A stretch of DNA of 64,000 nt from Nonlabens sp. YIK11 (GCF_001413925.1 NZ_LBMJ01000001.1:2272001-2336000); one strand, 5' to 3'; shown: positions 16,471 to 26,094, numbered from the stretch's first letter. A program made the numbers and translations. Notes: generated by a model from the letters alone, not told the origin.

Positions 16471-18318
16471 ATGAAAGAAAACAAGTCACTAGAATATATA
16501 AAGCAAGTACTTCAACATCAACCTTCAGATTGGTTGGGTCTTACAACACATAGGCTGGACGTTTACAACGAAGAATTTGCCAAAACGGAATTCCTCGAGA
16601 AATTTGAACATCTATATACTTCCAACAATTTTAAAAGAGAAGCCTTGGCGGAATTGCCAACGGCTTACGATTATATCAGATTGGGTCATCCTCTATCCTG
16701 TATTTTGGAATGGGGCATTGCTCAGCAATTGGGTATCGCTGCAAATCACGTCATCGCTTTTCAATCGCAAACGGTTCCCGTTCTTGCGGTGTTGCGTACA
16801 AATCTGTTGAAAGGAAAAAACACCAGAATAGTACATCAAGGCAATTTGCCCGACTTTTTTGATGCTGATAAAATCAGAGAGGTTTACGGTTATCATTTTG
16901 AATTGCAACAAGTTGGATCCACTAGCGATATGGATGCTTTTGATGGAACCACTATTTTATTATCACCAAAGGAGAAAATGGGTGTATCCCATTTAGAAAA
17001 TAACATTGATTTCTACGTCAATCTATATGGTCATCTGGGAAGTATCTTGATTGCAAACGGCAAAAAGACTTCAGGTTATATATCTGACATCCAACACGTG
17101 CGTCGCAGGGAAACGGTTGCGATGACGCCGTCAAATTCCCTGTTGGCGTTGGAATCCTTTGTACAAGATGCTCCACTAGATCTAACAGAACCTGACATTG
17201 AAAACGATAAGACCAGCGTACTAAATTCCATCAATGAGATTACTGGATCACCGATCCAACCCTATGTAGGTTCCAGTGGTTTGTCCATCCAGTATGCCAT
17301 CATGATGGGACTTATTGACAGCGCTCTCGAGCAACATCCTGGCAAACCTATCAAATTTGTAGTGCCACCTAACTGTTATGGCGGTACTAACGACCAGGCC
17401 AGACGCGTTGCGGCTTGCTTGGACCATGTGGAAATTGTGGACTTGCCAGTAGATGGCGATAACGACATGGTAAAAAGCGTCGATCGAGTGCTGGATCAAA
17501 TTGCCCAGCAGGACGCTGTTCCATTAATCATTGCAGAAATTCCTACCAATCCACGAGTGGAAGTTCCTGTTTTGGAGGATTTGAGAAATGCGCTTTCGCG
17601 AAAGCGAACTACACCTAATGGGACGACTGCAATCGATCCGGTATTTATTCTGGACCAAACTTTTTGTCCTAACTATTTATTCTTGGGCGACGGTAAAATT
17701 CTATCAGAAGTACGAACCATTTCTTACGCCAGCGGTTCCAAATTCCCTAGCGGCGGTAGATGTACCGCAGGATACTGTGTGGGAAATGGGAAAACGCAAG
17801 ATTTGATGGACAAGGTGGCGTTGCATCTTGAATTGTGCGATAATGAGGCTACGGCTCAGCAGTACGAGATACTTGCCCAGCAACTGCCCTCCATGAATGA
17901 GCGTATTCAATTAGCATACGAAAACACTCGGGATTTTGTTGATTTTATCCAGCAGGAATTGCCAGAAGCCAAAATCAATTTTGTGAGTGAAGAACTCGCA
18001 CAAGAAGGTTTTACACCATCTGTGTTTTCCATGGACTTACCTACAAAAGGTTCCACGCCAGAAGAACGCGAAACCTATAAACGCGCGCTCAATCTCAAAT
18101 TGATTCATTTGATGATTGATGAGATTCCGCTGGAAAGTAAGTTTTGCGTGAGTTATGGACAATTGAAAGGCTGTTACTGGACCGTACCAGCCACGAGTAC
18201 CCAAGGAACCACTAAGGAAGGCGACAAGGATTATATCGTACGCGCTTCCCTATCACCAGACCTTGATCTGGAGCGACATAAAGAAGTTTTTAGGGAATTT
18301 GTAAAGGAAATAAAGTAA
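16471..18318 (+). CDS. Long PLP-dependent Cys/Met metabolism-type enzyme
   Basis: A 615-residue protein whose C-terminal ~370 residues resemble the cystathionine gamma-synthase family: VGSSGLSIQYAIM (PLP-phosphate loop area, 267-279), AEIPTNPRVEVPVL (355-368), FILDQTF (392-398, the PLP-pyridine aspartate D395) and the Schiff-base lysine K424 in SYASGSKFPSGGR. The first ~240 residues are not part of the usual fold and contain LSPKEKMGVSHLENN, which I do not recognise. Substrate unknown. The interspersed palindrome at 17591 codes ALSRKR (374-379) in a loop just before the PLP aspartate strand. Confidence 0.8.
   Translation: MKENKSLEYIKQVLQHQPSDWLGLTTHRLDVYNEEFAKTEFLEKFEHLYTSNNFKREALAELPTAYDYIRLGHPLSCILEWGIAQQLGIAANHVIAFQSQTVPVLAVLRTNLLKGKNTRIVHQGNLPDFFDADKIREVYGYHFELQQVGSTSDMDAFDGTTILLSPKEKMGVSHLENNIDFYVNLYGHLGSILIANGKKTSGYISDIQHVRRRETVAMTPSNSLLALESFVQDAPLDLTEPDIENDKTSVLNSINEITGSPIQPYVGSSGLSIQYAIMMGLIDSALEQHPGKPIKFVVPPNCYGGTNDQARRVAACLDHVEIVDLPVDGDNDMVKSVDRVLDQIAQQDAVPLIIAEIPTNPRVEVPVLEDLRNALSRKRTTPNGTTAIDPVFILDQTFCPNYLFLGDGKILSEVRTISYASGSKFPSGGRCTAGYCVGNGKTQDLMDKVALHLELCDNEATAQQYEILAQQLPSMNERIQLAYENTRDFVDFIQQELPEAKINFVSEELAQEGFTPSVFSMDLPTKGSTPEERETYKRALNLKLIHLMIDEIPLESKFCVSYGQLKGCYWTVPATSTQGTTKEGDKDYIVRASLSPDLDLERHKEVFREFVKEIK
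17591..17606. repeat. Interspersed palindrome inside PLP-enzyme gene
   Basis: CGCTTTCGCGAAAGCG, with right flank AAC. Read in the third frame it encodes ALSRKR. Confidence 0.95.
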
Positions 18319-18471
18319 CTCTTAAGATTTCCTACTTAATGGGTCATAACTAACTATTAATTTTTAATAGTTAATTGAGGTCTATCAAAAGCCATTTTTT
18401 AGAATGGGAAGTTGTTCTTGTAAACTTTTTGGTTTTCAAAATTTGTACAATTTTATGACCATACTACCTCT

Positions 18472-18479
18472 TACCTTTG
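18472..18479 (+). promoter_or_regulatory. Candidate -7 element TACCTTTG of helicase gene
   Basis: TACCTTTG, then only CGGC before the ATG at 18484. A TTTG lies at 18442-18445, 26 bp upstream, which is long for a -33 element. A leaderless transcript is implied. Confidence 0.55.
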
Positions 18480-18483
18480 CGGC

Positions 18484-19803
18484 ATGAGCGATTCCCTAAA
18501 AAACCAGCAACAAATTCTCGACAAGCTAGGCATCAAACAGCTAAACGAAATGCAAGTCGCTGCGCAAGAGGCGATCAGCTCACAGGATGAAGTGGTGTTG
18601 TTATCGCCTACAGGTACTGGAAAAACACTGGCGTTTCTATTGCCTCTAGTGCAGTTGCTAGATGCTCAAGTGGAGAAAGTACAGGCGCTTATTCTGGTGC
18701 CGTCCAGAGAGCTCGCGATTCAAATCGAGCAAGTGCTACGTGAAATGGGCAGTGGTTTTAAGGTCAATGCGGTTTACGGCGGTAGATCTGGATCTGGAGA
18801 CAAAATTTTACTTTCCACTCCACCAGCCATTTTGATAGGAACACCTGGCCGTGTGGCAGACCATTTACGTCGTGGCCATATTGATGTTACTCAGCTTGAG
18901 ACTTTGGTGCTGGACGAATTTGACAAATCACTGGAAACTGGCTTTGAAAGCGAGATGCGCGAGATTGCCGAGTCTTTACCTAAGGTTCGTAAAAAAATAT
19001 TGACTTCTGCCACTCAAAAAGTAGGCATACCGCCGTTTATGAAAATGGCAAATCCTAAACGATTGATATTTATCAATGATCAGGAGCCCAATCTCGAGCT
19101 CAAAATCGTGGTGTCTCCTACTCCAGATAAGTTGGCTACGTTACGCCAACTCATCGCTCATTTAGGATCCAAACGCGGCATCATTTTTTGCAATCTAAAA
19201 GACACGATTGCCGAAGTGAGCGATTATTTATGGGATCGTGACATCCAGCATTCCGTTTTTTACGGTGGACTGGAACAACTGGATCGCGAGCGCGCCTTGA
19301 TCAAGTTTAGGAATGGAACCCACAAAATCCTTCTCGCAACAGACCTTGCTGCTCGTGGTATTGACGTTCCAGAGCTGGATTACATCATTCATTATCAACT
19401 GCCGTACAAACGTGAGGAATTTATCCATAGAAACGGTAGAACGGCGCGCATGCATGCCAGCGGTACGGCATATATGATCAAGTTCCAACAACAAGAATTA
19501 CCTGATTTTATTGAGAATGCAAGCCTTCTCGAACTTAGCGATTCCAAAAAAGCCAAACCAGACCAAGAATGGGAAACCCTTTATATTTCTGGTGGTCGCA
19601 AGGATAAGATTTCAAAAGGCGATATTGCCGGCTTGTTTTTCAAGCAGGGAAACCTAACGAGAGATGAATTGGGCGTGATCGAGCTCAAGCAGGATTGTGC
19701 CTTTGTGGCGGTGCCTTATGAAAAGGCATACGAATTGATCAATACACTTAACAATAGCAAAATAAAAAAGCGAAAAGTGCGCATTTCACTTTTGGACCAA
19801 TAA
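18484..19803 (+). CDS. DEAD-box RNA helicase with DbpA-like C-terminal domain
   Basis: A 439-residue helicase. The Q-motif region is IKQLNEMQ, Walker A is SPTGTGKT (41-48), motif II is the variant DEFD (144-147), motif III is SAT (175-177) and motif VI is HRNGRTAR (near 313-320). The last ~75 residues (ISKGDIAGLFFKQGNLTRDE onward) match the RNA-binding domain of DbpA, which targets 23S rRNA helix 92. A role in 50S ribosome assembly is likely but inferred. The next gene starts 7 nt downstream. Confidence 0.9.
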   Translation: MSDSLKNQQQILDKLGIKQLNEMQVAAQEAISSQDEVVLLSPTGTGKTLAFLLPLVQLLDAQVEKVQALILVPSRELAIQIEQVLREMGSGFKVNAVYGGRSGSGDKILLSTPPAILIGTPGRVADHLRRGHIDVTQLETLVLDEFDKSLETGFESEMREIAESLPKVRKKILTSATQKVGIPPFMKMANPKRLIFINDQEPNLELKIVVSPTPDKLATLRQLIAHLGSKRGIIFCNLKDTIAEVSDYLWDRDIQHSVFYGGLEQLDRERALIKFRNGTHKILLATDLAARGIDVPELDYIIHYQLPYKREEFIHRNGRTARMHASGTAYMIKFQQQELPDFIENASLLELSDSKKAKPDQEWETLYISGGRKDKISKGDIAGLFFKQGNLTRDELGVIELKQDCAFVAVPYEKAYELINTLNNSKIKKRKVRISLLDQ

Positions 19804-19810
19804 GAATATT

Positions 19811-20173
19811 ATGAGCGAATCCACCACACCAGACTCTAATGAAATCAAGCAACAGGAGTTTCTAGTTGAAAAGGTTTTCTACGATCTGGAAAATAGAAAC
19901 GAAGGTCTGGAAGAAGACAAAAATTACTTCAGCGAGAATGATTTTGCCTCTATCCTACTGCGCGCAGAGCATTACGGCATTGGCATTTTTAACATGGAAG
20001 CCTACCACGACGGGAAACTTTTTGGGACTGACAATCATGAAGTCTACCGTAAAAAAGCCACGCATCCACAGTGGTATAAATCGGCATTTGGAAAGTTCAA
20101 AAGGGCTCAAAAAGACATGCTCTATCGTGCCGATTTCAAGGTTTCACAGAAACTACTCGATAGACAGGATTAG
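19811..20173 (+). CDS. Conserved hypothetical protein after helicase
   Basis: A 120-residue soluble protein with an acidic N-terminal half and a basic C-terminal half (WYKSAFGKFKRAQKDMLYRA). No recognised domain. It lies 7 nt after the helicase gene and overlaps the stop of the convergent glycosyltransferase by 4 nt. Operon partnership with the helicase is the only clue. Confidence 0.75.
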   Translation: MSESTTPDSNEIKQQEFLVEKVFYDLENRNEGLEEDKNYFSENDFASILLRAEHYGIGIFNMEAYHDGKLFGTDNHEVYRKKATHPQWYKSAFGKFKRAQKDMLYRADFKVSQKLLDRQD

Positions 20174-21387
20174 TTCTTTTTAGCGTTGATCCAGTAGTTT
20201 ATGAACTTGAAATGCGCATCGGCGTGATGTAGTGCGATTTTGTTGACCAGACTTCTTTTTCTGGGATGATGCTGCTTTAAATCGTTGATTTTAAGGAATA
20301 ACGCTTTCGCGAAAGCGGACTTTTCAAAATCCCTTTTAAGAATCTCAAAGTTCTCGTTTACTTGATCCTGCCAGCGCGATGGATTTGTAGATAAATCCAA
20401 AGCATCTTCCGCAAAATCGGCCCAAGAACCTGTTGCAGGAGCATCATTTAAACGAATTCCCTCAAACGCCATGGCCGTTCCCGCGATGGCCAGTCCGTTT
20501 TTCATGGCGTCAAATATTTTGCCCTTCAAACCGGCACCAAAGCGCAACGGCGCCAGTAAAACCTTGTGTTTTGACAACACCACTTCTACGTCTGCTGCGT
20601 GACCTTTGATGAGGAATCCGCTATCGGGATCATGTAAGTCCAGTATTTTTTGAGGCGCATTGGGACCATAAATGAATAGTTGTGCCTCTGGCTGATTGGC
20701 TCTTATAATAGGCCAAATCTCAGTTTTAAGTATTTCTACCGCATCCACGTTAGGAGCATGCCTTAAATTACCTATCGTGCAATAATCCTGACGCTCTTCA
20801 AAAGGTTTGGCCTTAGTTTGATGTTTATTGACTTGATCACCTTCCACCAAAAACGGAATGTAAAACAAGGTTTCAGGATCCACTGGGAAATCGTCCTGCA
20901 ACAGTTCCATTTCAAACCTTGAAATGATCAGGCTCAAATCCACCCGATTCATACTGCTTATCTCACGCAATGCCAGTTCGCTCTCAAATCCATCCTGAAG
21001 ACTTGTGCCTTGCAGCACCTGTTGTTCTCTGGCCGTTCGCAGGAAATGTAGGTCTTCTGTATCCAGGATTTGGATTGCTTGAGGCGCATGGTTACGCACA
21101 CGCCAGCCGTACTGCTCTTCTATCAAGAATCTATCGTACAACACCACTGCTGGTTGAAATTCCAACAATAATTGATCTAAGGAATCCTTATGTAAATCAA
21201 TACCATGTGTGGATATACGGCGTTCTTTTAACGATGGTTGAGCCGTCTGTTTCAATCGAGCAGCACAACAAAAAACCACCTCATATTCCTGTTCCAAAAA
21301 GAGATCTATAAGTTGTAGGATTCTGTAACCAGCAGCTGTTTTAGTAGGTTCTGGCCAGATGTATCCTATGACGAGCAGCTTTTTCAT
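20170..21387 (-). CDS. Glycosyltransferase, family 4-like
   Basis: A 405-residue GT-B-fold protein. The N-terminus GYIWPEPTKTAAGYRI is a nucleotide-sugar glycosyltransferase start; YCTIGNLRHAPNVDAV opens the second Rossmann domain and LLAPLRFGAGLKGKIFDAM is the conserved donor-binding segment with the glycine-rich turn. It probably transfers a sugar to an envelope polysaccharide; the acceptor is unknown. The palindrome at 20302 codes SAFAKA near the C-terminal end. The start is supported by TAACTTTG 4 nt upstream. Confidence 0.88.
   Translation of the reverse strand: MKKLLVIGYIWPEPTKTAAGYRILQLIDLFLEQEYEVVFCCAARLKQTAQPSLKERRISTHGIDLHKDSLDQLLLEFQPAVVLYDRFLIEEQYGWRVRNHAPQAIQILDTEDLHFLRTAREQQVLQGTSLQDGFESELALREISSMNRVDLSLIISRFEMELLQDDFPVDPETLFYIPFLVEGDQVNKHQTKAKPFEERQDYCTIGNLRHAPNVDAVEILKTEIWPIIRANQPEAQLFIYGPNAPQKILDLHDPDSGFLIKGHAADVEVVLSKHKVLLAPLRFGAGLKGKIFDAMKNGLAIAGTAMAFEGIRLNDAPATGSWADFAEDALDLSTNPSRWQDQVNENFEILKRDFEKSAFAKALFLKINDLKQHHPRKRSLVNKIALHHADAHFKFINYWINAKKN
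20302..20317. repeat. Interspersed palindrome inside glycosyltransferase gene
   Basis: CGCTTTCGCGAAAGCG in the 3' part of the minus-strand gene. It encodes AFAKA in an amphipathic helix. Confidence 0.95.
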
Positions 21388-21391
21388 AACG

Positions 21392-21399
21392 CAAAGTTA
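21392..21399 (-). promoter_or_regulatory. Candidate -7 element TAACTTTG of glycosyltransferase
   Basis: On the minus strand TAACTTTG is followed by CGTT and then the ATG at 21387: the same 4-nt gap as for the helicase and proline dehydrogenase genes. Confidence 0.5.
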
Positions 21400-21501
21400 G
21401 GTTAGAATGCTGTACATAAATGCGGTATAAGTATGCCGATTAATCTGGGCAATACGAACATTAATATTTACATTAGCAGTCTTAAAAATTCAACAATTTT
21501 C

Positions 21502-22266
21502 ATGGGGAAAATCATTGCAATTGCAAATCAGAAAGGTGGCGTAGGAAAAACAACAACAGCCGTGAATCTTGCGGCCTGTCTAGGTGTTTTGGAAAAGAAG
21601 GTATTGCTTATTGATGCAGATCCACAGGCAAACGCATCTTCAGGTTTAGGCATCAATGTGGACAAGGTTGAAGCAGGAACGTATCAATTGCTGGAACACA
21701 CCATCAAGGCGGCAGACCTTATCGTAAAGACAGAGTCGCCCAACCTGGACATCATTCCCGCACATATTGATCTTGTAGCTATTGAAATTGAACTGGTAGA
21801 TCAAGAAAACCGTGAGCAGATGCTGCGCAAGGCTCTGGCACCTATCAAAGACGATTACGATTATATTATCCTAGATTGCGCACCATCATTGGGTCTTTTG
21901 ACGCTTAATGCTCTAACCGCCAGCGATAGTGTCTTGATCCCTATTCAATGTGAATATTTTGCATTGGAAGGTTTGGGCAAACTTTTAAACACGGTAAAGA
22001 GTGTGCAAAACCTGCATAATCCACAACTGGATATTGAGGGATTGTTGCTAACCATGTACGATAGCAGGTTGCGATTGTCCAATCAAGTGGTAGAAGAAGT
22101 CAATCAGCATTTTGAAGGTTTGACCTTCAAGACAATCATCCAGCGCAATGTGCGTTTAAGTGAAGCGCCATCTTATGGCGAGAGTATTATTAACTATGAT
22201 GCCGCGAGCAAAGGTTCAGAAAATTATCTAAGCCTTGCTAACGAACTCATTTCAAAAAACTCCTAA
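21502..22266 (+). CDS. parA: Chromosome partition ATPase ParA
   Basis: A 254-residue ParA/Soj. The deviant Walker A KGGVGKTT is at 11-18, followed by LLIDADPQANASSGLG and the Walker B segment DYIILDCAPSLG. ATG 21502 is chosen because MGKIIAIANQKGG is the normal N-terminus; the longer frame from 21433 adds an unconserved 23 residues. First gene of the parA-parB-DUF5683-dapB-lepB-wbqC run. It acts with ParB in origin segregation. Confidence 0.95.
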   Translation: MGKIIAIANQKGGVGKTTTAVNLAACLGVLEKKVLLIDADPQANASSGLGINVDKVEAGTYQLLEHTIKAADLIVKTESPNLDIIPAHIDLVAIEIELVDQENREQMLRKALAPIKDDYDYIILDCAPSLGLLTLNALTASDSVLIPIQCEYFALEGLGKLLNTVKSVQNLHNPQLDIEGLLLTMYDSRLRLSNQVVEEVNQHFEGLTFKTIIQRNVRLSEAPSYGESIINYDAASKGSENYLSLANELISKNS

Positions 22267-22270
22267 TCAC

Positions 22271-23167
22271 ATGGCAAAAGCAACTAAGAAACAAGCTTTG
22301 GGTCGTGGATTATCAGCCTTATTAAAGGATCCATCCAACGATATCAATACCGCACAGGACAAGAATGCCGACAAGATCGTGGGCAACGTGATTGACCTGC
22401 CGCTGGAAGATATCGACATGAATCCATTCCAGCCGCGTACCAGTTTCAATGAAGAGAACCTGCGTGAGCTGGCCTCTTCCATCAAGGAATTGGGTGTGAT
22501 ACAGCCTATTACCGTTCGCAAAAAGGGATTTGGCAAGTTTGAATTGGTTTCTGGAGAACGTCGTTGTCGTGCGTCAAAATTATTGGGATTAAAAACCATT
22601 CCAGCTTACGTACGCATTGCTAACGATCAGGAATCCCTGGAAATGGCACTGGTAGAAAACATCCAGCGACAGGATCTGGATCCTATCGAGATTGCCCTTT
22701 CTTACCAGCGATTGATTGAAGAAATTGACTTGACTCAAGAACAGATGAGTGAGCGTGTGGGCAAGAGCCGTAGCGCGATAGCCAATTATTTGAGATTGTT
22801 AAAGTTAGATCCAATCATCCAGACAGGTATGCGTGACAACTTTATTTCCATGGGTCATGGTCGTGCCTTGATCACTATTGAAAACCTTGAAGATCAGCTG
22901 GATATTTATCAAAAAATATTGAGTGATAATTTATCCGTGCGAGATACTGAAGCACTTGTTAAACAGTCTAAGGGAAGTCCGCTTTCGCGAAAGCAGAACA
23001 AATCAAAATCCTTGCCTGCACATGTGGAATCATCGATAAAAGAATTGAGCGACGCCTTGAATACAAAGGTGACCGCTACCACAAGTTCCAGCGGAAAAGG
23101 AAAACTGACCATAGCATTTGAATCCAAAGAAGACCTGGAGCGCATTACTAAAATGATAAATGGCTAA
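22271..23167 (+). CDS. parB: Chromosome partition protein ParB
   Basis: A 298-residue ParB. The N-terminus has KKQALGRGLSALL; the CTP-binding ParB/Srx domain has NPFQPRTSF, LASSIKELGVIQPITVR and VSGERRCRASK, followed by ENIQRQDLDPIE and the helix-turn-helix TQEQMSERVGKSRSAIANYLRLLKL. The C-terminal dimerisation domain follows a linker. The palindrome at 22981 codes PLSRKQ in that linker, a position that tolerates change. ATG 22271 is used; the upstream extension overlaps parA. No consensus parS was seen in this window. Confidence 0.95.
   Translation: MAKATKKQALGRGLSALLKDPSNDINTAQDKNADKIVGNVIDLPLEDIDMNPFQPRTSFNEENLRELASSIKELGVIQPITVRKKGFGKFELVSGERRCRASKLLGLKTIPAYVRIANDQESLEMALVENIQRQDLDPIEIALSYQRLIEEIDLTQEQMSERVGKSRSAIANYLRLLKLDPIIQTGMRDNFISMGHGRALITIENLEDQLDIYQKILSDNLSVRDTEALVKQSKGSPLSRKQNKSKSLPAHVESSIKELSDALNTKVTATTSSSGKGKLTIAFESKEDLERITKMING
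22981..22994. repeat. Interspersed palindrome inside parB
   Basis: The 14-bp core GCTTTCGCGAAAGC is exact; the outer pair is C/A. It encodes LSRK in the disordered linker of ParB. Confidence 0.93.
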
Positions 23168-23750
23168 GCTGCTTCCATATCTTTTTTTGATGGCGTCTTG
23201 CTGGTGTTTTGGGCAACGTACCGGTGATCCCATTCAAGTCAATGCGGTTACTGACAGCTTGATACAGCCAGATTATTCCGCTTATTTATATGATGCTAAC
23301 CGTCCATCTAAGGCCGCTTTTTACAGTGCTGTACTACCAGGATTGGGACAGGCTTACAACGGCAAATACTGGAAAATACCTTTGGCCTATGCAGGAATAG
23401 GTATTCCTGTTTTGGCGTATATCGCTAACGATAAGGAGTATCAACGGTTACGCACCGCTTTTCAAATACGACTCGCTGGTGGTACTGATGATGAATTTTC
23501 AAATGAAAACGGCGAACCCATTGTGACCAACGCTGGTCTGGAACGCGCACAACGCGTCTCACAGCGCAACAAAGAATTGAGTTTGCTCATCGCTGCTGCA
23601 TTTTATGCCATTCAAATCATAGACGCTAATGTGGATGGTCACTTAAGTCAATTTGATGTGGATCGCGATTTATCTTTCAAACCTTATCTAGATTACAATC
23701 AATCGGCATCTGGAACCAGTTATGGTTTTGCTTTATCCTATACATTTTAA
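23160..23750 (+). CDS. DUF5683 membrane protein
   Basis: A 196-residue protein with an N-terminal signal peptide (cleavage likely after CWCFG), then the DUF5683 core SKAAFYSAVLPGLGQAYNGK and KIPLAYAGIGIPVLAYIAND with a hydrophobic hairpin, and an aromatic C-terminus YGFALSYTF. Found between parB and dapB throughout Bacteroidetes; function unknown. It overlaps parB by 8 nt and ends 3 nt before dapB. Confidence 0.88.
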   Translation: MAKLLPYLFLMASCWCFGQRTGDPIQVNAVTDSLIQPDYSAYLYDANRPSKAAFYSAVLPGLGQAYNGKYWKIPLAYAGIGIPVLAYIANDKEYQRLRTAFQIRLAGGTDDEFSNENGEPIVTNAGLERAQRVSQRNKELSLLIAAAFYAIQIIDANVDGHLSQFDVDRDLSFKPYLDYNQSASGTSYGFALSYTF

Positions 23751-23753
23751 ATC

Positions 23754-24455
23754 ATGAAAATCGGACTACTAGGCTACGGCAAAATGGGAAAGGTCATCGA
23801 GCGTATTGCTCAAGAGCGAGGCCACGAAATTGTAGCAAGAATCAATAAAGATGATTCTAAAAACGATCTAGAAAAGAGCGATGTGGTCATCGAGTTTACC
23901 GCACCAGAAAGCGCACTGGACAACCTGAAGTATTGCATTAATAAACAGATTCCAATTATTTGTGGTACAACGGGTTGGAATAGCAGCATAGAAGAAATCT
24001 ATGAACTAGTTTCTGACCAAAATGCGGCTCTGGTGCACGCTTCTAATTTTAGTTTGGGCGTGAATTTATTCTTTGAGCTCAACAAGAGATTGGCTGCTTT
24101 GATGGAGCCCTTTGAGGACTATCAATTGGCCGTTCAAGAGATACACCATACAGAAAAAGCAGACGCTCCTAGCGGTACCGCCATTACCCTTGCGGAAGGC
24201 ATTATGGAAAACACCCATTTTACAGATTGGCACCTGGGAAAGGAAAACGAAAAAGATTCTATTGGCATTGAGGCATTGCGCGAGCATGATGTTAAAGGAA
24301 CTCATTTGGTTTCTTGGAATAGCGACGTAGATCAAATTGAAATCAAACACACAGCACACAGCCGTGATGGTTTTGCATTAGGTGCTGTCATCGCGGCAGA
24401 ATGGCTGTTAGACAAAAAAGGAAGCTTTACCATGAAGGATGTGTTGGGATTGTAA
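23754..24455 (+). CDS. dapB: 4-hydroxy-tetrahydrodipicolinate reductase
   Basis: A 233-residue DapB of the lysine/diaminopimelate pathway. The Rossmann loop is GLLGYGKMGK (4-13). VVIEFTAPES and CGTTGW line the cofactor pocket. EIHHTEKADAPSGTA holds the catalytic histidine and lysine. Short N-terminal domain, as usual in Bacteroidetes. Cotranscribed with parA-parB-DUF5683. Confidence 0.95.
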   Translation: MKIGLLGYGKMGKVIERIAQERGHEIVARINKDDSKNDLEKSDVVIEFTAPESALDNLKYCINKQIPIICGTTGWNSSIEEIYELVSDQNAALVHASNFSLGVNLFFELNKRLAALMEPFEDYQLAVQEIHHTEKADAPSGTAITLAEGIMENTHFTDWHLGKENEKDSIGIEALREHDVKGTHLVSWNSDVDQIEIKHTAHSRDGFALGAVIAAEWLLDKKGSFTMKDVLGL

Positions 24456-24514
24456 CGATGACGTTACTTTTATAACTAATACTTCAGGGAAACGAATACA
24501 ATAAAGATTACAGA

Positions 24515-26092
24515 ATGAGTTGGACAGGTTGGATCATCCTATTTATCATATTACAGATTGTCCACGGCGCAGGTACGTGGAAATTTTATAAAGCCGCAGG
24601 CAGACAAGCTTGGGAAGCCTTTGTTCCTGTGTATAACTCGGTTGTATTGATGAAAATTATTAATCGTCCCATATGGTGGACGATTTTGTTGTTTTTACCA
24701 GTCGTTAATTTAATCATGTTTGTGGTGATTTGGGTGGAGACCTTGAGGTCTTTTGGCTATAACAAAGCTAAAGACACTGCGCTAGTCGTTCTAACCCTAG
24801 GACTTTATTTGTATTACGTAAATTACACGCAGCCGTTAGAACACATTAAAGAACGCTCCCTAAAACCCAGAACTGCCGCCGGCGAGTGGACCAGTTCTAT
24901 TTTGTTTGCGGTGGTTGCAGCTACTATTGTGCATACGTATGTAATGCAGCCTTTTATCATTCCAACGCCATCACTTGAGAAAACCTTACTCACCGGCGAC
25001 TTCCTTTTTGTATCAAAATTTCATTACGGTCCTAGGTTTCCCATGACACCTGTGGCTGCTCCTATGGTTCATGATACGATTCCAGTATTAAGTGTCAAGA
25101 GTTATTTGGATAGACCGCAACTTCCTTACTTGCGTCTACCAGGCGTTAGTGACGTGAAGCGCAACGATATTGTGGTGTTCAACTGGCCAGTGGATACGGT
25201 CAATGCATTCCCATATAATGATGGGAAATACCACTATAAACCTATCGATAAGAAATCGAATTACGTCAAGCGCTGTGTTGGTATTCCTGGAGATACGCTT
25301 TCCATGATTGAAGGTAAGGTGCACATTAATGGCGAACCACTCGTACTACCAGAACGAGCCAAATTGCAGCATTCCTTCCTATTAAAAACTAAAGGTGCTC
25401 AGTACACTGAGGAACAAATGAATGAATTTGGTATCACAGATGGTTTCCAGCAAGGTCAATTAACTGGTACCAATACACCTGCGTTATCCATCAAGGCAGC
25501 TACTGATGAGGCGATAGAAAAACTTGAAGCTACCGGGAACATTGTTGAGGTCGAGCAGACCATCTTTTCAGATGCATTCTCACAGCGTTATTTCCCTTAT
25601 GATGGTATGGTAGGTAATAGTTATGATAATATAAAGCCGTTTCTCATTCCTGCTAAAGGAATGACCACACCTATTACCTATAAAAATATTGACTATTACC
25701 GTAGGATCATTGAAGTTTACGAGGGCTCTGAAATGGAAATCTCCAATACCATCAATCTACGCGGAAACGATGTCTACCTCAACGGAAAACCACTAACGGA
25801 ATATACCTTCCTGCAAAACTATTACTGGCTTATGGGTGACAACCGTCACAATAGTGAAGATAGTCGCATTTGGGGTTATGTTCCAGAATCACACGTGGTA
25901 GGAAAACCAGTATTTGTCTGGATGAGTATTGACTGGAGCAAAAGTTTGACCGATATGGTGCGTTGGGATCGCTTGTTTACCACCGTGAATGGCACAGGTC
26001 AGCCTACCTCCTATTTCGTGTATTTTGTTGTGCTTTTGATCATCTATTTTGTGGTGCGTAAAATCATGAAAAACCGCAAAGCAAAAAAATAG
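24515..26092 (+). CDS. lepB: Signal peptidase I, long Bacteroidetes form
   Basis: A 525-residue signal peptidase I. The N-terminus (about 1-110) is an extra multi-helix DUF5684-like membrane domain with the AGRQAWEAFVPVYN motif. The catalytic part starts with a membrane helix at 127-145. The nucleophile is S153 in IPTPSLEKTL and the general-base lysine is K252 in YVKRCVGIPGD. MGDNRHNSEDSR is box E. A large insertion between box D and box E and a C-terminal membrane helix are typical of the phylum. It cleaves signal peptides at the inner membrane. Confidence 0.94.
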   Translation: MSWTGWIILFIILQIVHGAGTWKFYKAAGRQAWEAFVPVYNSVVLMKIINRPIWWTILLFLPVVNLIMFVVIWVETLRSFGYNKAKDTALVVLTLGLYLYYVNYTQPLEHIKERSLKPRTAAGEWTSSILFAVVAATIVHTYVMQPFIIPTPSLEKTLLTGDFLFVSKFHYGPRFPMTPVAAPMVHDTIPVLSVKSYLDRPQLPYLRLPGVSDVKRNDIVVFNWPVDTVNAFPYNDGKYHYKPIDKKSNYVKRCVGIPGDTLSMIEGKVHINGEPLVLPERAKLQHSFLLKTKGAQYTEEQMNEFGITDGFQQGQLTGTNTPALSIKAATDEAIEKLEATGNIVEVEQTIFSDAFSQRYFPYDGMVGNSYDNIKPFLIPAKGMTTPITYKNIDYYRRIIEVYEGSEMEISNTINLRGNDVYLNGKPLTEYTFLQNYYWLMGDNRHNSEDSRIWGYVPESHVVGKPVFVWMSIDWSKSLTDMVRWDRLFTTVNGTGQPTSYFVYFVVLLIIYFVVRKIMKNRKAKK

Positions 26093-26094
26093 AT

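Noticed and set aside
21433..21501. Upstream extension of ParA
   Set aside because: ParA proteins start at MGKIIAIANQKGG; the extra 23 residues are not conserved.
21388..23167. parS site near parAB
   Set aside because: No GTTCCACGTGGAAC-like 14-16 bp palindrome was found; the palindrome in parB has a different sequence.
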